Part shown: positions 33,067-42,257 of the stretch, one piece after another
Numbering within the stretch: position 1 is the stretch's first letter
How the letters are laid out: each line of letters opens with the position of its first letter
Origin: Verrucomicrobiia bacterium
GTDB taxonomy: Bacteria; Verrucomicrobiota; Verrucomicrobiia; Limisphaerales; UBA8199
Assembly: GCA_035946615.1 (NCBI GenBank)
Contig: DASYZB010000125.1
Location: 1-64,000, forward strand
Direction: 5' to 3'
Length of the DNA: 64,000 bases
Notes under the pieces: generated by a model
Database searches by the model: none
The model's input: the letters and a program-made list of their open reading frames with translations, nothing else
What the model was told of the DNA's origin: nothing
Translations under genes and position numbers: made by a program

Positions 33067-35034
33067 ATGAGTCAGAATCCGAGCAAGCCTGCCGATGCCG
33101 AGCAAAACCAAGCCGAAACCGGTCCTTACGCCAATTTCGAGCTGCAAGTGGAAGGGTTTAAGGGCACACCCGACGAAATCGAGCGGCAATGGTATGAAAA
33201 GGTCTATCGAGGCCGAGGCGATACGCTGGCCCAACTTACCTGGCGCGCGGCGCTGATGGGCTCGGTCCTCGGCAGCGTCCTGTCGCTGACCAATCTGTAT
33301 ATCGGACTCAAGTCCGGCTGGGGTTTTGGCGTCGCCATCACCGCCTGCATCCTGTCCTACTCGATCTGGACCACTTTTCACAAGCTCGGTATCGCCAAGA
33401 CTCAGATGACCATTCTCGAGAACAACTGCATGCAGTCCACCGCCAGCGCCGCCGGCTACTCGACCGGCACTACTCTTATCTCAGCTTTTGCGGCTTTCAT
33501 ACTCATCACTGGCAAGCCTCTGCCTTTTACCCTCACGCTGGCCTGGGTGTTTTTCCTTGCTGTGCTCGGTGTGACGATGGCCATCCCGATGAAGCGGCAA
33601 ATGATCAATATCGAGCAGTTGCGATTTCCCAGCGGCACGGCTGCAGCCGAGACCTTGCGCGCCTTGCACTCGCATGGCTCCAAAGGCATGCGGGCGGCCA
33701 AAGCCCTTGGCATAGCGGGGTTATTGGCCGCACTGGACAAGCTTTGGTCTGATGGCTTGGCCTTGCTAGACCATTTCACGAGAACACACCTGGCAAACTG
33801 GTCCAGCACCGCACTGCTGGATAAATTGCAGGCCCTGCTCTTTGGCCAGGAAACGTTCAAGGTCTGGACCGGGCGGACCACCGTCTTTTCATGGGATTCC
33901 ATTTTTGTGGCCGCGGGCGCCATTACCGGAATGCGCGTATGCCTGAGCATGCTCATCAGCGGCACGCTGTGCTGGGCGGTTTTCGTGCCGATCCTGCAAG
34001 CCCATGGTCTTATCGTCGGGTCCGGCTTCAAAGTAGTGGTGCAGTGGACGCTCTGGGGCGGCACCGCCTGCATGGTCAGTTCCGGTCTATTGAATTTTTT
34101 GTTTCAATGGAAAACATCGCTGCGGGCCTTTCGCAACCTGGGCAAGATGTTCAAGCGCGCCGATCAGACTCAGGACGCGCTCGAAGCCATCGAGGCCCCG
34201 ATGAGCTGGTATCTAGCGGGCCAGGTCATCTCGCTCATTGCCCTGAGCTTTCTGGCGCACGCCACCTTTGACATTCCCTACTGGATTGCTGCCCTGGCCC
34301 TGGTCCTCTCGTTTCTGCTGGCGCTGGTGGCTTGTCGCGTGACCGGCGAGACCGATACCACTCCGGTCGGCGCGATGGGGCACCTGACTCAAATGAGCAT
34401 CGGGGCCATTCATCCGGGCAGCGCCACAACGACACTGATGAGCGCCAATATCGTGTCGAGCGCCGCTATCTCCTCAGCGGACCTCCTGACTGATCTCAAA
34501 AGCGGCTACCTTCTCGGCGCCAATCCTCGCAAACAATTCCTCGCCCAATTCTCCGGCATCTTTATCGGCACGCTCGTCACCGTCCTGGCCTTCTCAGTCC
34601 TTGTGCCCAACGACAAAGTCCTCGGCACCGACCAGTTCCCGGCGCCCGCCGCGCAGACCTGGCGTGCGGTGGCCCTGGCCATGAGCCGAGGGATTGGCGA
34701 GTTGCACCCGGTCAAGCGCCATTCTATCGAGATTGGCGCCGCCGTCGGTGTCGTCATGGCCCTCTTGCCCATTCTCTTTCCCAAAAAGCAGCAGTACTTC
34801 CCCTCCGCCGCAGGGGCAGGCCTGGCGTGGACCTTCCATTGGTATTACAGCTTCCTGTTTTTCCTCGGCGCCCTGATCGCCTGGGTCTGGACCAGGAAAG
34901 CGCCCAAAAACGCGGAGGAATTTACATACCCGGTTGCCTCGGGCGTTATCGCCGGCGGCTCGCTCATGGGTGTGCTGTTGATCTTTATCGAAAACGGGCC
35001 GGAGATGATGAAGAAACTGTTCGGCGGGCACTAA
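33067..35034 (+). CDS. OPT-family oligopeptide-type transporter
   Basis: The product has 655 residues with about 14-16 hydrophobic segments. LTWRAALMGSVLGSVLSLTNLYIGLKSGWGFG, IEQLRFPSGTAAAETLRALH and PVGAMGHLTQMSIG match bacterial members of the OPT superfamily, which import peptides or metal-chelates by proton coupling. The N-terminal ~55 residues are hydrophilic. It is close behind carB; the pairing has no clear functional logic. The substrate is unknown. Confidence 0.9.
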   Translation: MSQNPSKPADAEQNQAETGPYANFELQVEGFKGTPDEIERQWYEKVYRGRGDTLAQLTWRAALMGSVLGSVLSLTNLYIGLKSGWGFGVAITACILSYSIWTTFHKLGIAKTQMTILENNCMQSTASAAGYSTGTTLISAFAAFILITGKPLPFTLTLAWVFFLAVLGVTMAIPMKRQMINIEQLRFPSGTAAAETLRALHSHGSKGMRAAKALGIAGLLAALDKLWSDGLALLDHFTRTHLANWSSTALLDKLQALLFGQETFKVWTGRTTVFSWDSIFVAAGAITGMRVCLSMLISGTLCWAVFVPILQAHGLIVGSGFKVVVQWTLWGGTACMVSSGLLNFLFQWKTSLRAFRNLGKMFKRADQTQDALEAIEAPMSWYLAGQVISLIALSFLAHATFDIPYWIAALALVLSFLLALVACRVTGETDTTPVGAMGHLTQMSIGAIHPGSATTTLMSANIVSSAAISSADLLTDLKSGYLLGANPRKQFLAQFSGIFIGTLVTVLAFSVLVPNDKVLGTDQFPAPAAQTWRAVALAMSRGIGELHPVKRHSIEIGAAVGVVMALLPILFPKKQQYFPSAAGAGLAWTFHWYYSFLFFLGALIAWVWTRKAPKNAEEFTYPVASGVIAGGSLMGVLLIFIENGPEMMKKLFGGH

Positions 35035-35091
35035 ACTCTTCATATCTCCTCATTGCGCATGTCGCCGCAGGCGAACGCACAAAGGACCCTT

Positions 35092-35190
35092 CACAGAAGA
35101 AGCTAACGAAGGAAACGAAGGGACTCTTGGTCTGGAACGGTGAGCGTCGGCTCCGTTCGGTTCCTCCTTGGTTGCCTGGTTATCTTTGTT
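35092..35190. repeat. Imperfect inverted repeat of the AACGAAGG type
   Basis: AGAAGCTAACGAAGGAAACG and its continuation pairs imperfectly with CTCCTTGGTTGCCTGGTTAT further on. The left arm closely resembles the arm of the repeat at 23984-24066. It lies in the 253-base spacer between the OPT gene and a small convergent gene. That spacer holds nothing else I can recognise. Confidence 0.5.
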
Positions 35191-35287
35191 GTTTCAGGCG
35201 GGATGGGACCTGACTCATCTGAAACGATGACCCCTCAATGAACAATCAATAAGGCTCCCTGCTCCCGCCCTTAAAGCACTTGTCCGG

Positions 35288-35494
35288 TCAATGGCTGGCC
35301 TTGGCGCGGTGGTGTTTGCTGGCTTTCTTGCTGCGCCTGGCGTTGTGAGCCTTCTTGGCTTTCTTCGCATGTTTTCCGCTGAAGAGCGCCCACCGAGTTC
35401 CACCCGAGCTGTTTCGGGAAGCGCTGGTGGAGGCCCCTGCAAGGGCAGGAAACGACAGTGTCGCTGTGAGTAACAGAAGAATCAAATAGCGCAT
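35288..35494 (-). CDS. Small secreted Lys/Arg/His-rich protein
   Basis: The product has 68 residues from ATG 35494. An N-terminal signal peptide (YLILLLLTATLSFPALAGA) is followed by a short Ser/Thr segment and a strongly basic tail (KHAKKAKKAHNARRSKKASK). No domain is recognised. A longer open frame to 35611 lacks coding character because it runs into a palindromic repeat. Basic secreted peptides of this kind are common in the phylum, but the function is unknown. Confidence 0.5.
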   Translation of the reverse strand: MRYLILLLLTATLSFPALAGASTSASRNSSGGTRWALFSGKHAKKAKKAHNARRSKKASKHHRAKASH

Positions 35495-35577
35495 AAGTGT
35501 AAATCTTTCGCGACCGTTATATGCGAACGGTCGCAGACTGCAAGAGGTTTCCGAGGTTTGTAATGCCTCAGTGACTA

Positions 35578-35640
35578 CGGGGCTGCCGGCTGAAGCCGGC
35601 GTTCCGGACACGCGGAACGCCGCCTTTAGGCGGCAGCGCC
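35578..35640. repeat. GC-rich palindromic (REP-like) elements
   Basis: Three small hairpins follow each other: GCCGGC-TGAA-GCCGGC, GTTCC/GGAAC and GCCGCC-TTTA-GGCGGC. They lie upstream of the Sel1-repeat gene and create a spurious open-frame extension of it. Confidence 0.6.
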
Positions 35641-35774
35641 CGCCGTCACTAACCGATTACCGAGGTTTACGTTATTCAATTGTTTTCCTTCCGGTTGAGC
35701 CGCAAGATGCGCTGGCGAGAGCGCCAACGCAGATGGCGGTGTTTGAATTGAACTGCAACGAAGGAAAGAGCCTT

Positions 35775-37361
35775 ATGAAATTGCAGGATTACGTGAGCGC
35801 CGAACGAACTGGCGAAGCAGAGCAAGGGTGTCAGGGCAAGCAAACTGAATGGCTCGATCTTTATGAGATCAAGCTAAGCGGACCACAATTCTTGGTCGTA
35901 GATGCGAGCTTTGTTCCATCGGCCGAGGACGGCCTACTAATTGAGGCTCCGCCTGGGCAATACGAGGTTCGGGCCAAATGCATCGATTATGGAGGCGACG
36001 CCCGTATATCGCGCCTGCGGGTCTCTCTGAAAGGCACGCAGCCAGAACTTGGGCCGGAGCTTGGGAAAACTTGGACAGATACAGCGATGACCGGTTGCTG
36101 TGATTATGAGGTATTTTTAAAAGCATGGGGAAATGATGATGAGGCCTCTTACGAGAAGATAAGCGGGACGATTGAGGAATCGGACAGCCATGGAATTGCG
36201 GTGTTGGCCCCCGGGACGGAAGCCGTGATGCCCTTCGTCCGTTCAGGATTCGGAGATGGGTCATATCAGGTTTTCGAACTTCTAGACGGAACAAAGCGCG
36301 CAGGCTTTGAGATCGAATTCATCTCGGAGAGCGAGCGATATCCATTTCCACCGAGCCCCGCGGCATTGGCCAGGAAGCTAAAAGCAGCAGCGGAAAAAGG
36401 GGACGCCGATGCACAATGGCGGCTGGGCGAATGTTACCGCGAGGGCGAGGGTGGCAATCAGGATTTTAAGGAAGCATTCAAATGGCACAGTTTGGCATCC
36501 GAAAATGGCCACGCTGAAGCGGCATTTCGATTGGGCACTTATTTTGGAAATGGGCATGGGGTCGAGAAAGACCTCCAAAAAGCCAAGGAAATGTACGAGC
36601 TTGCTGCCAGCCGAGGTAGTGCCAACGCGGTTAACAACCTTGGACGCGCTTATCACAATGGTCTGGGTGTGCCGAAGGACTTAGCCAAAGCTGCCGCGCA
36701 TTATCTGGAGGCTGCGGAAAAAGGAAATGCAGCAGCGCAGTGCAACATCGCGATATTCTATCACATGGGCACGGGGGTTGCGCAGAACATGGAACAGGCG
36801 ATTAAGTGGTATCGCCTGGCCGCCGACCAGCATCAGCCTGTAGCGGAATGTCACCTGGGCCACTGCTATTTGGAAGGTCTGGGAGTACCCAAAGACGCCC
36901 AGAAAGCAGTTCACTTTTTTCAACACGGAGCCATTTCTGGGCACGCGACAAGCCAGTATAACCTTGGGTACTGTTATGAAACCGGTCAAGGGATCGAGCA
37001 AGATTTCGCCAAAGCCGTCACGTGGTATCGCAAAGCAGCTTCCAGGGAATTGCCCGTTGCCCAGACAAAGCTGGCGGTTCTGATGAAGAAGGGGCAGGGG
37101 ACACAAAAGAATTTACCCGGAGCTGTGGACCTTTTCCGTAAGGCAGCGGAGAAAGGTTTTGCAGAAGCTCAATACCATTTAGGACTCCTCCATGAGATTG
37201 GCGAGGGTGTGACGCTCGATCCGATTGAGGCCTGCAAGTGGTTTCAGAAAGCTGCCGCCAGCGGAGAAAAGGAGGCATCGGAGCACCTGAATGTTCTCCT
37301 GGCTAAATTGACCGGTGCCCAGAAGACAGGGCTCGAAGTGACAGACTGCCCGAAGCAATGA
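35775..37361 (+). CDS. Sel1-repeat protein with a DUF4241-like N-terminal domain
   Basis: The product has 528 residues from ATG 35775. An AAGGAAAGA ribosome-binding site stands just before it; the frame is open from 35571 but begins in palindromic repeats. Residues ~1-200 end in FVRSGFGDGSYQVFELLDG, close to the conserved end of DUF4241. From about residue 205 eight Sel1-type repeats follow, each with a DAxAQWRLGxCYxxGxG-like core. Sel1 repeats form superhelical protein-binding scaffolds. No signal peptide is visible, so a cytoplasmic role is expected. Function unknown; the N-terminal domain is used as an immunity protein in some systems. Confidence 0.75.
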   Translation: MKLQDYVSAERTGEAEQGCQGKQTEWLDLYEIKLSGPQFLVVDASFVPSAEDGLLIEAPPGQYEVRAKCIDYGGDARISRLRVSLKGTQPELGPELGKTWTDTAMTGCCDYEVFLKAWGNDDEASYEKISGTIEESDSHGIAVLAPGTEAVMPFVRSGFGDGSYQVFELLDGTKRAGFEIEFISESERYPFPPSPAALARKLKAAAEKGDADAQWRLGECYREGEGGNQDFKEAFKWHSLASENGHAEAAFRLGTYFGNGHGVEKDLQKAKEMYELAASRGSANAVNNLGRAYHNGLGVPKDLAKAAAHYLEAAEKGNAAAQCNIAIFYHMGTGVAQNMEQAIKWYRLAADQHQPVAECHLGHCYLEGLGVPKDAQKAVHFFQHGAISGHATSQYNLGYCYETGQGIEQDFAKAVTWYRKAASRELPVAQTKLAVLMKKGQGTQKNLPGAVDLFRKAAEKGFAEAQYHLGLLHEIGEGVTLDPIEACKWFQKAAASGEKEASEHLNVLLAKLTGAQKTGLEVTDCPKQ

Positions 37362-37580
37362 AACTGGCGACCTGGGCCGCAGACGGCTGTGCCCGTTGCC
37401 TCATGGAAAAAAGACACCGAAGGGTTCTGAGTAAGCCAGTCGTTTCAGACCCATGTTTTGGTTTCCTGGGCTTGGTATAATTTTGGATGTTCGATAGCGA
37501 GCTAAAACGAGCAGGGGGGCGGGCTGCCTGCCTTCCAGCACGCGCCGCCCTGCGGTCGAATGTGGAAGGACTCCCTCGGA

Positions 37581-37611
37581 GGGGGGACCGGTGGGGGGAC
37601 CGGGGGGAGGG
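37581..37611 (+). other. Potential G-quadruplex sequence next to an insertion sequence
   Basis: Three runs of six G and a final GGG run are separated by 2-6 bases (37581-37611). The preceding part of the 37362-37628 spacer shows no gene. The left end of the insertion sequence begins about 10 bases further on. Confidence 0.55.
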
Positions 37612-37628
37612 CTGGTACTCAGAGTTAT

Positions 37629-38771
37629 TCACAAAGGCTGTACAATCTGCTTTAGCTTTTTTTCGAGCTGATCTTTCAAATCGAAGGGATCGAGACTTTC
37701 ATAGCGCTCGCGCAATTGGCGACGGCTCTTGAGAGGCAGGATTCCTGGAGCGCAGAGCCGTTCGTAAGCCGTCCGGGGTGGTTGGTAGCGCTTGCGCCAG
37801 TGACTACCTTCACGCCATTTTTGCTCCAGTTTCAGGCAGGGTAAAAAGAAGTTCTGCCAGGGAGATCACACTTCTCGATACAGCGCGCTAATCGGCTCGA
37901 CCAGCAGCGGGTTCTCCAATCGTCCATAACCCAGCAACTGCCGCGCCCAAGTCCAGTTCTTTTGCTCCACATGCGCGTTATCGTCGGAATGGTAAGGTCG
38001 CGAACGGGTAAATTCCACCGCCTGCGGCCGCTCTCTCATATAAGACCAGAGGTGATGATTGAGGAACTCCCCGCCATTGTCCGAATCAAATCCCAGGAGC
38101 GGGAAGGACAGCCGTTGCTCGACCTGGCGCGTGGCTTCCATCACGCCCGCTGCGCCTTTATTCCATACCGCTCCACCTTCGGTCCAACCGCTTAAAATGT
38201 CCGTGTAGGTTAGGCTCCAAATGAAATTCCCAGCCAGACTGCCGCCACAATGGGCCACGCTGTCGGCCTCTAAATAACCCACGCGGCTCAAATCCCAAGT
38301 GCCGGTACGAATCGGAATCTCTGAACGCAATAAACTCCCCGGTTTGGTCCCGCATCGTCCACGCCAATGTTCGGCTCGGGCTGGCGCCAGCAACCGATCC
38401 AAGGTCGCCGCGCTGACTTGGCGCACCAACTTGCGTTGCCGGCTGCTCAAAGATCCGAATCGCTGCTCATAATACGGCAGCCATTGGCGCAAGATCGGCA
38501 CCAGACGTTTGCCGCGGGGTTGCTCGGCCGTCAGCCATACTTTCCGCACCACCGGTTCGATCAGTTCGTAGCGCCGCTCCGGTCCGGGATGGGCTCGCCC
38601 GCTGGGCGGGGCTAAAGTCCCGCTGAGCAGTTTGATCGCATACTTACGCTCGTAGTGGTAGTCCTCGCACAACTCGTCGAGCATCCGGCTCTTGCCTTCC
38701 CGATTCCGACGCGCATAGCGAGCTTGGGCTTTGGGCAACCATTGGCTTTTCAGTTCCTGGCTCATGTTCAT
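37629..38771 (-). pseudogene. Integrase-catalytic-domain transposase, interrupted by an in-frame TGA
   Basis: The first 301 codons contain a helix-turn-helix region (ELCEDYHYERKYAIKLLSG) and a DDE/rve core: LEADSVAHCGG, GFDSDNGGEFLNHHL and HVEQKNWTWARQLLGY. After ALYREV comes TGA (37866-37868), and the same frame continues with SPWQNFFLPCLKLEQKW, a run of basic residues and a natural stop at 37629. Relatives have Trp at the TGA position (LYREVWSPLQN), so one TGG-to-TGA change explains it. The product would be about 380 residues. Sequencing error or natural inactivation are both possible. Confidence 0.82.
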
Positions 38772-38783
38772 TCACACCGATTT

Positions 38784-38866
38784 CCGGTGTCATTTTTCCA
38801 TGAGTCAACGACCCTTTTTGCCTCCCCTCAGTTTCTCCTCCCCGGTGTCTTTTAATTTGAGTCAAC
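38784..38866. repeat. Imperfect 26-bp direct repeats at the transposase-proximal end of the insertion sequence
   Basis: CCGGTGTC, a variable T-rich middle and TGAGTCAAC occur twice (38784-38809 and 38842-38866). The first also overlaps a CACCG/CGGTG hairpin. They may be transposase-binding sites, the outer one forming the terminal repeat. Confidence 0.6.
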
Positions 38867-39008
38867 TCGTGTGATAACACGGCACGGAAACGCATTTGCA
38901 TTGAGTGGCGCTTTTGCGATAGGTTCGAGCCTTGCCGCAACTTTAGAACTTTGCCCGCCATTTTCCCATTCGCGCCCGGCATCCCTTTCAGTTAGATTAC
39001 CAACCACA

Positions 39009-41072
39009 ATGAAAGCTCCACTACTGGCTCTGGCATCGGCTCTGCTGGTCTTCAAGGCCTGCGCCGATGAGGGAATGTGGCTTTTCAACCAGCCGCCACG
39101 CCAACTCCTGCGCGAACGGTACGGGTTTAACCCAACCGATGGCTGGCTGGAGCACATTCAAAAATCCTCGATTCGTTTTAACTCTGGCGGTTCGGGCAGC
39201 TTCATCAGTCCCGATGGCCTGCTCATCTCCAATCACCATGTCGGCGCCGACGCCCTGCAGAAGCTCAGTTCGGAGAAGAAGAATTATTTGAAAGAAGGTT
39301 TTTACGCGCGCACGCAGGCTGAGGAAGTCAAGTGCCTCGACCTGGAATTGAATGTGCTCGAGTCGATTGACGACGTGACGGCGCGGGTCAATGCCGCTGT
39401 GCCCAAAGACGCGGACCCGGGCACTGCATTTCGCGCGCGACGCAAGATCACTGCGGAAATCGAGAAGGAATCGCTCGCGCAAACCGGGCTGCGCTCGGAC
39501 GTCATCACGCTCTGGCAGGGGGGCGCCTACCAGCTCTACCGGTATAAACGCTACACGGATGTGCGGCTGGTCTTTGCGCCCGAGCAGCAAATTGCCTTCT
39601 ACGGCGGCGACCCGGATAATTTCGAGTTTCCACGGTATGACCTCGATATCTGCCTGTTTCGCGCCTACGAAAACGGCAAGCCGGCGAAGGTGAAGGATTA
39701 TTTGAAATTCTCCGCATCCGGCCCGCGGGATGGGGAACTGATTTTTGTTTCCGGCAATCCTGCCCGCACGGCCCGGCTTCTGACGATGTCCGAACTGGAA
39801 AACGCGCGCGACCAGGCCCTGCCCTTTCGGCTGTGCATTCTCAAGCGGCTCGAAGTGCTCCTGGGCAACTGGAGCGAACGCAACGAGGAAAATGCGCGGC
39901 GGGCTAAGGAACACCTTTTCGGGGTGAAAAACTCCCGCAAAGCCCTCGACGGCCAGCTAGCCGGCCTGCTCGATCCCGACTTGATGGGGCCCAAGGCCAA
40001 AGCCGAGGCTGACTTTAAAGCGCAGTTGGCCGGCAAAGCGGAGTTTGCGAGCGCACTGGCGGCTTACGACAAGATAGCGGAAGCAACCAGAGTCCTTGCG
40101 GCACAGGCCGTGCATTCCAGTCTTCTCGAAGGCGGCCTGGCATTCAATTGCGATAGCTTCCATATCGCTCGCACATTGCTGCGCTCAGGCGAGGAGCGGC
40201 CAAAGGCCAACGGCGAACGCCTCCGGGAGTTCTTTGATTCCAACTTGCCTTCGCTCGAACTGGCGCTCTTTTCGACCAAACCGATCTATACAGACCTCGA
40301 AGTCCTGACGCTGTCAGATTCCCTGACATTTCTCGCATCCAAGTTGGGCGATAAAGACCCGCTGGTGCAAAAGGTCCTTGCTGGCAAAGCGCCCCGGGAT
40401 CGCGCCGTCGAACTGATTCAAAACACGCAGGCGCGTGATGTGGCGTTTCGCAAACGGCTCTTCGAAGGCGGCGCTGCGGCGGTGTCTGCGGCGCACGACC
40501 CGATGATCGAGTTGGCGAGCCTGGTCGATCCTGAAGCCCGCGAGTTGCGCAAGGTCGCCGAGGCCCAAGGCGAGGTGAAGCAGCAAGCCCACGCTGCGAT
40601 AGCCCGGGCCCGCAATGCCCTCTTTGGCACAGCCGGCTATCCGGACGCCACGTTCACCCTGCGCCTGGCCTTTGGCACCGTGAAGGGGTATGAAGAGGAC
40701 GCTAAACCCGTGCCTGCCTTCACAACGTTTGCCGGACTTTATCAACGAGCAAAGGAGATGAAGAATCGCCCGCCCTTCGAGTTGCCGCCATTGTGGGAAA
40801 AGCGCAAGTCACGCCTTAATCTGAAGACCCCGCTCGATTTTGTCAGCACCGCCGATATCATCGGAGGCAACTCCGGCAGCCCGGTGGTCAATCGCGCGGG
40901 TGAATTCGTCGGCATCATTTTTGATGGCAACCTCGAAAGTCTTCCGTGGGATTTTGCCTTCAGCGATAAACAAGGGTGCGCGCTCTCAGTTGATTCAGCC
41001 GCAATCCTGGAAGCGTTGGACCGCGTTTATAATGCGCGGGCTTTGGTACAGGAATTAGGTTCGGTTCCGTAG
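39009..41072 (+). CDS. S46-family dipeptidyl-peptidase (DPP7/DPP11-like)
   Basis: The product has 687 residues from ATG 39009, which gives a signal peptide (LLALASALLVFKACA). The frame is open from 38871 but the extension is unrelated. S46 landmarks are the mature N-terminus DEGMWLFNQPP, the His region SPDGLLISNHHVG, DNFEFPRYDLDICLFRAY, and the nucleophile Ser in GGNSGSPVVNRAGE. The residue in IIFDGN that separates subfamilies is Gly, as in DPP7 (broad or hydrophobic P1) rather than Arg as in DPP11. It would remove dipeptides from peptides in the periplasm. The 3' end overlaps lipA, convergent, by 18 bases. Confidence 0.92.
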   Translation: MKAPLLALASALLVFKACADEGMWLFNQPPRQLLRERYGFNPTDGWLEHIQKSSIRFNSGGSGSFISPDGLLISNHHVGADALQKLSSEKKNYLKEGFYARTQAEEVKCLDLELNVLESIDDVTARVNAAVPKDADPGTAFRARRKITAEIEKESLAQTGLRSDVITLWQGGAYQLYRYKRYTDVRLVFAPEQQIAFYGGDPDNFEFPRYDLDICLFRAYENGKPAKVKDYLKFSASGPRDGELIFVSGNPARTARLLTMSELENARDQALPFRLCILKRLEVLLGNWSERNEENARRAKEHLFGVKNSRKALDGQLAGLLDPDLMGPKAKAEADFKAQLAGKAEFASALAAYDKIAEATRVLAAQAVHSSLLEGGLAFNCDSFHIARTLLRSGEERPKANGERLREFFDSNLPSLELALFSTKPIYTDLEVLTLSDSLTFLASKLGDKDPLVQKVLAGKAPRDRAVELIQNTQARDVAFRKRLFEGGAAAVSAAHDPMIELASLVDPEARELRKVAEAQGEVKQQAHAAIARARNALFGTAGYPDATFTLRLAFGTVKGYEEDAKPVPAFTTFAGLYQRAKEMKNRPPFELPPLWEKRKSRLNLKTPLDFVSTADIIGGNSGSPVVNRAGEFVGIIFDGNLESLPWDFAFSDKQGCALSVDSAAILEALDRVYNARALVQELGSVP

Positions 41073-41948
41073 ATTGAATTCGTCGGCGTGGTAGGAGCTG
41101 CGGACCATGGGGCCGCTGGCCACATGCACAAAGCCCATCGCCCGGGCACGGCTACCATACTCGGCAAAGCGTTCCGGAGGCACAAATTCTCTCACCGGCA
41201 GATGGCGCAAGGTGGGTTGCAAGTACTGTCCCAAGGTCAAAATGTCGCATCCAATCTGCCGCAGGTCTGCGAGCGCCGTGAAGAGTTCCTCCTCGGTTTC
41301 ACCTAAACCCAGCATGAGCCCGGATTTGGTGAAGACCTGTTGGCCGCGTTTGAGTTTCACCTTGCGCAAAACATTCAGGGAACGGTCGTAGGTGGCGCGC
41401 GAGCGCACGGAAGGGGTCAGCCGCCGCACGGTTTCGAGGTTGTGATTGAATATGTGCGGATTAGCGGAGAGCACCGCCTCAATGGCCGCATCGCGCTCGT
41501 TAAAGTCGGGGGTCAGCACCTCGATAACGGTTTCGGGATTAAATGCGCGCACGAATTCAATCGTTTTGCAAAAATGATCGGCGCCCCCATCCGGGAGATC
41601 ATCCCGGGCAACGGCCGTAATGACCACATGTTTGAGGCGCATGCGCCGGACGGCTTCCGCCACGCGCTGGGGTTCGTCCGCTTCGAGGGGGAGCGGCTTG
41701 GCCGTGGTGACAGCGCAAAAGCCGCAGGCCCGAGTGCAGCGGTCACCCGCTATCATGAATGTCGCGGTGCCCTTGGCCCAACACTCCCAATGATTGGGGC
41801 ACTTGGCGCTTTGGCAGACGGTATGCAGGTTCAGCTCATCCAGCAGGGCGCGGGTGTGGGCGAACCCATCGGTGGTGGGGAGCCGAATACGCAGCCATTC
41901 CGGCAGGCGTGGCCGCTCAGGGGCTTTAACGGGATTCAGTGCGGGCAT
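41055..41948 (-). CDS. lipA: Lipoyl synthase
   Basis: The product has 297 residues from ATG 41948 (MPALNPVKAPERPRLPEWLRIRLP); an upstream extension overlaps the glutaredoxin gene further and lacks homology. All three cluster motifs are present: auxiliary C45-x4-C50-x5-C56 (CQSAKCPNHWEC), radical SAM C71-x3-C75-x2-C78 (CTRACGFC) and the terminal Ser in VRSSYHADE. LipA inserts two sulfurs into octanoyl groups on GcvH and 2-oxoacid dehydrogenases. It is the last gene of the gcvT-gcvH-grx-lipA run, so its target GcvH is made from the same transcript. Confidence 0.96.
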   Translation of the reverse strand: MPALNPVKAPERPRLPEWLRIRLPTTDGFAHTRALLDELNLHTVCQSAKCPNHWECWAKGTATFMIAGDRCTRACGFCAVTTAKPLPLEADEPQRVAEAVRRMRLKHVVITAVARDDLPDGGADHFCKTIEFVRAFNPETVIEVLTPDFNERDAAIEAVLSANPHIFNHNLETVRRLTPSVRSRATYDRSLNVLRKVKLKRGQQVFTKSGLMLGLGETEEELFTALADLRQIGCDILTLGQYLQPTLRHLPVREFVPPERFAEYGSRARAMGFVHVASGPMVRSSYHADEFNLRNRT

Positions 41949-42198
41949 TCCTTTTCTCCAATCTGTTCCAGAAATCCGCGAGCTGATCCGGGCCGAAATC
42001 CGCCAGGACTTCGCCATCCACATCGATAACAGGCGCCAGCTCCTGTCCTGAAAGGCGAATCATCTCGTCGTAGGCAGCCTCGTCCGCCATGACATCAATT
42101 GTTTCATAATCCACATTCCGTTCATCGAGCCAGCGCATCGCTTTATGACACCATTCGCAATAAGGTTTGATAAACAATCGAATTTGTTTCTGTTTCAC
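41926..42198 (-). CDS. Glutaredoxin-family protein
   Basis: The product has 90 residues with a thioredoxin-fold dithiol site C14-E-W-C17 (KPYCEWCHKAMRWLDE) and the cis-Pro region LAPVIDVDGEVLADF. It reduces disulfides or glutathione adducts, or may handle iron-sulfur clusters. It overlaps the start of lipA by 23 bases, so the two are translationally coupled. A redox partner for an enzyme that sacrifices its own iron-sulfur cluster is plausible but inferred. Confidence 0.9.
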   Translation of the reverse strand: MKQKQIRLFIKPYCEWCHKAMRWLDERNVDYETIDVMADEAAYDEMIRLSGQELAPVIDVDGEVLADFGPDQLADFWNRLEKRNARTESR

Positions 42199-42257
42199 AC
42201 CGTTACAGTGGCGGATGTCCGGCGCCTTTTCAAATTGGGATTGACCCGACAGGCCCT

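Larger units (their letters stand above)
37622..38868 (-). mobile_element. Insertion sequence of ~1.25 kb with an integrase-type transposase
   Basis: The tentative left end is GAGTT at 37622. The tentative right end is 38868, where the minus strand reads GAGTTGACTCA. Between them is one transposase gene on the minus strand. The two ends share only the first five bases plus a displaced TCA, so the inverted repeats are weak, and no target-site duplication is evident. Boundaries could be off by tens of bases. Confidence 0.5.

Noticed and set aside
35571-35774. N-terminal extension of the Sel1 protein
   Set aside because: It consists of palindromic intergenic repeats translated by chance; a good ribosome-binding site stands before ATG 35775.
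37866-37868. TGA as a selenocysteine codon in the transposase
   Set aside because: Relatives have Trp there, not Cys, and no SECIS-like hairpin follows; a simple nonsense mutation is enough.
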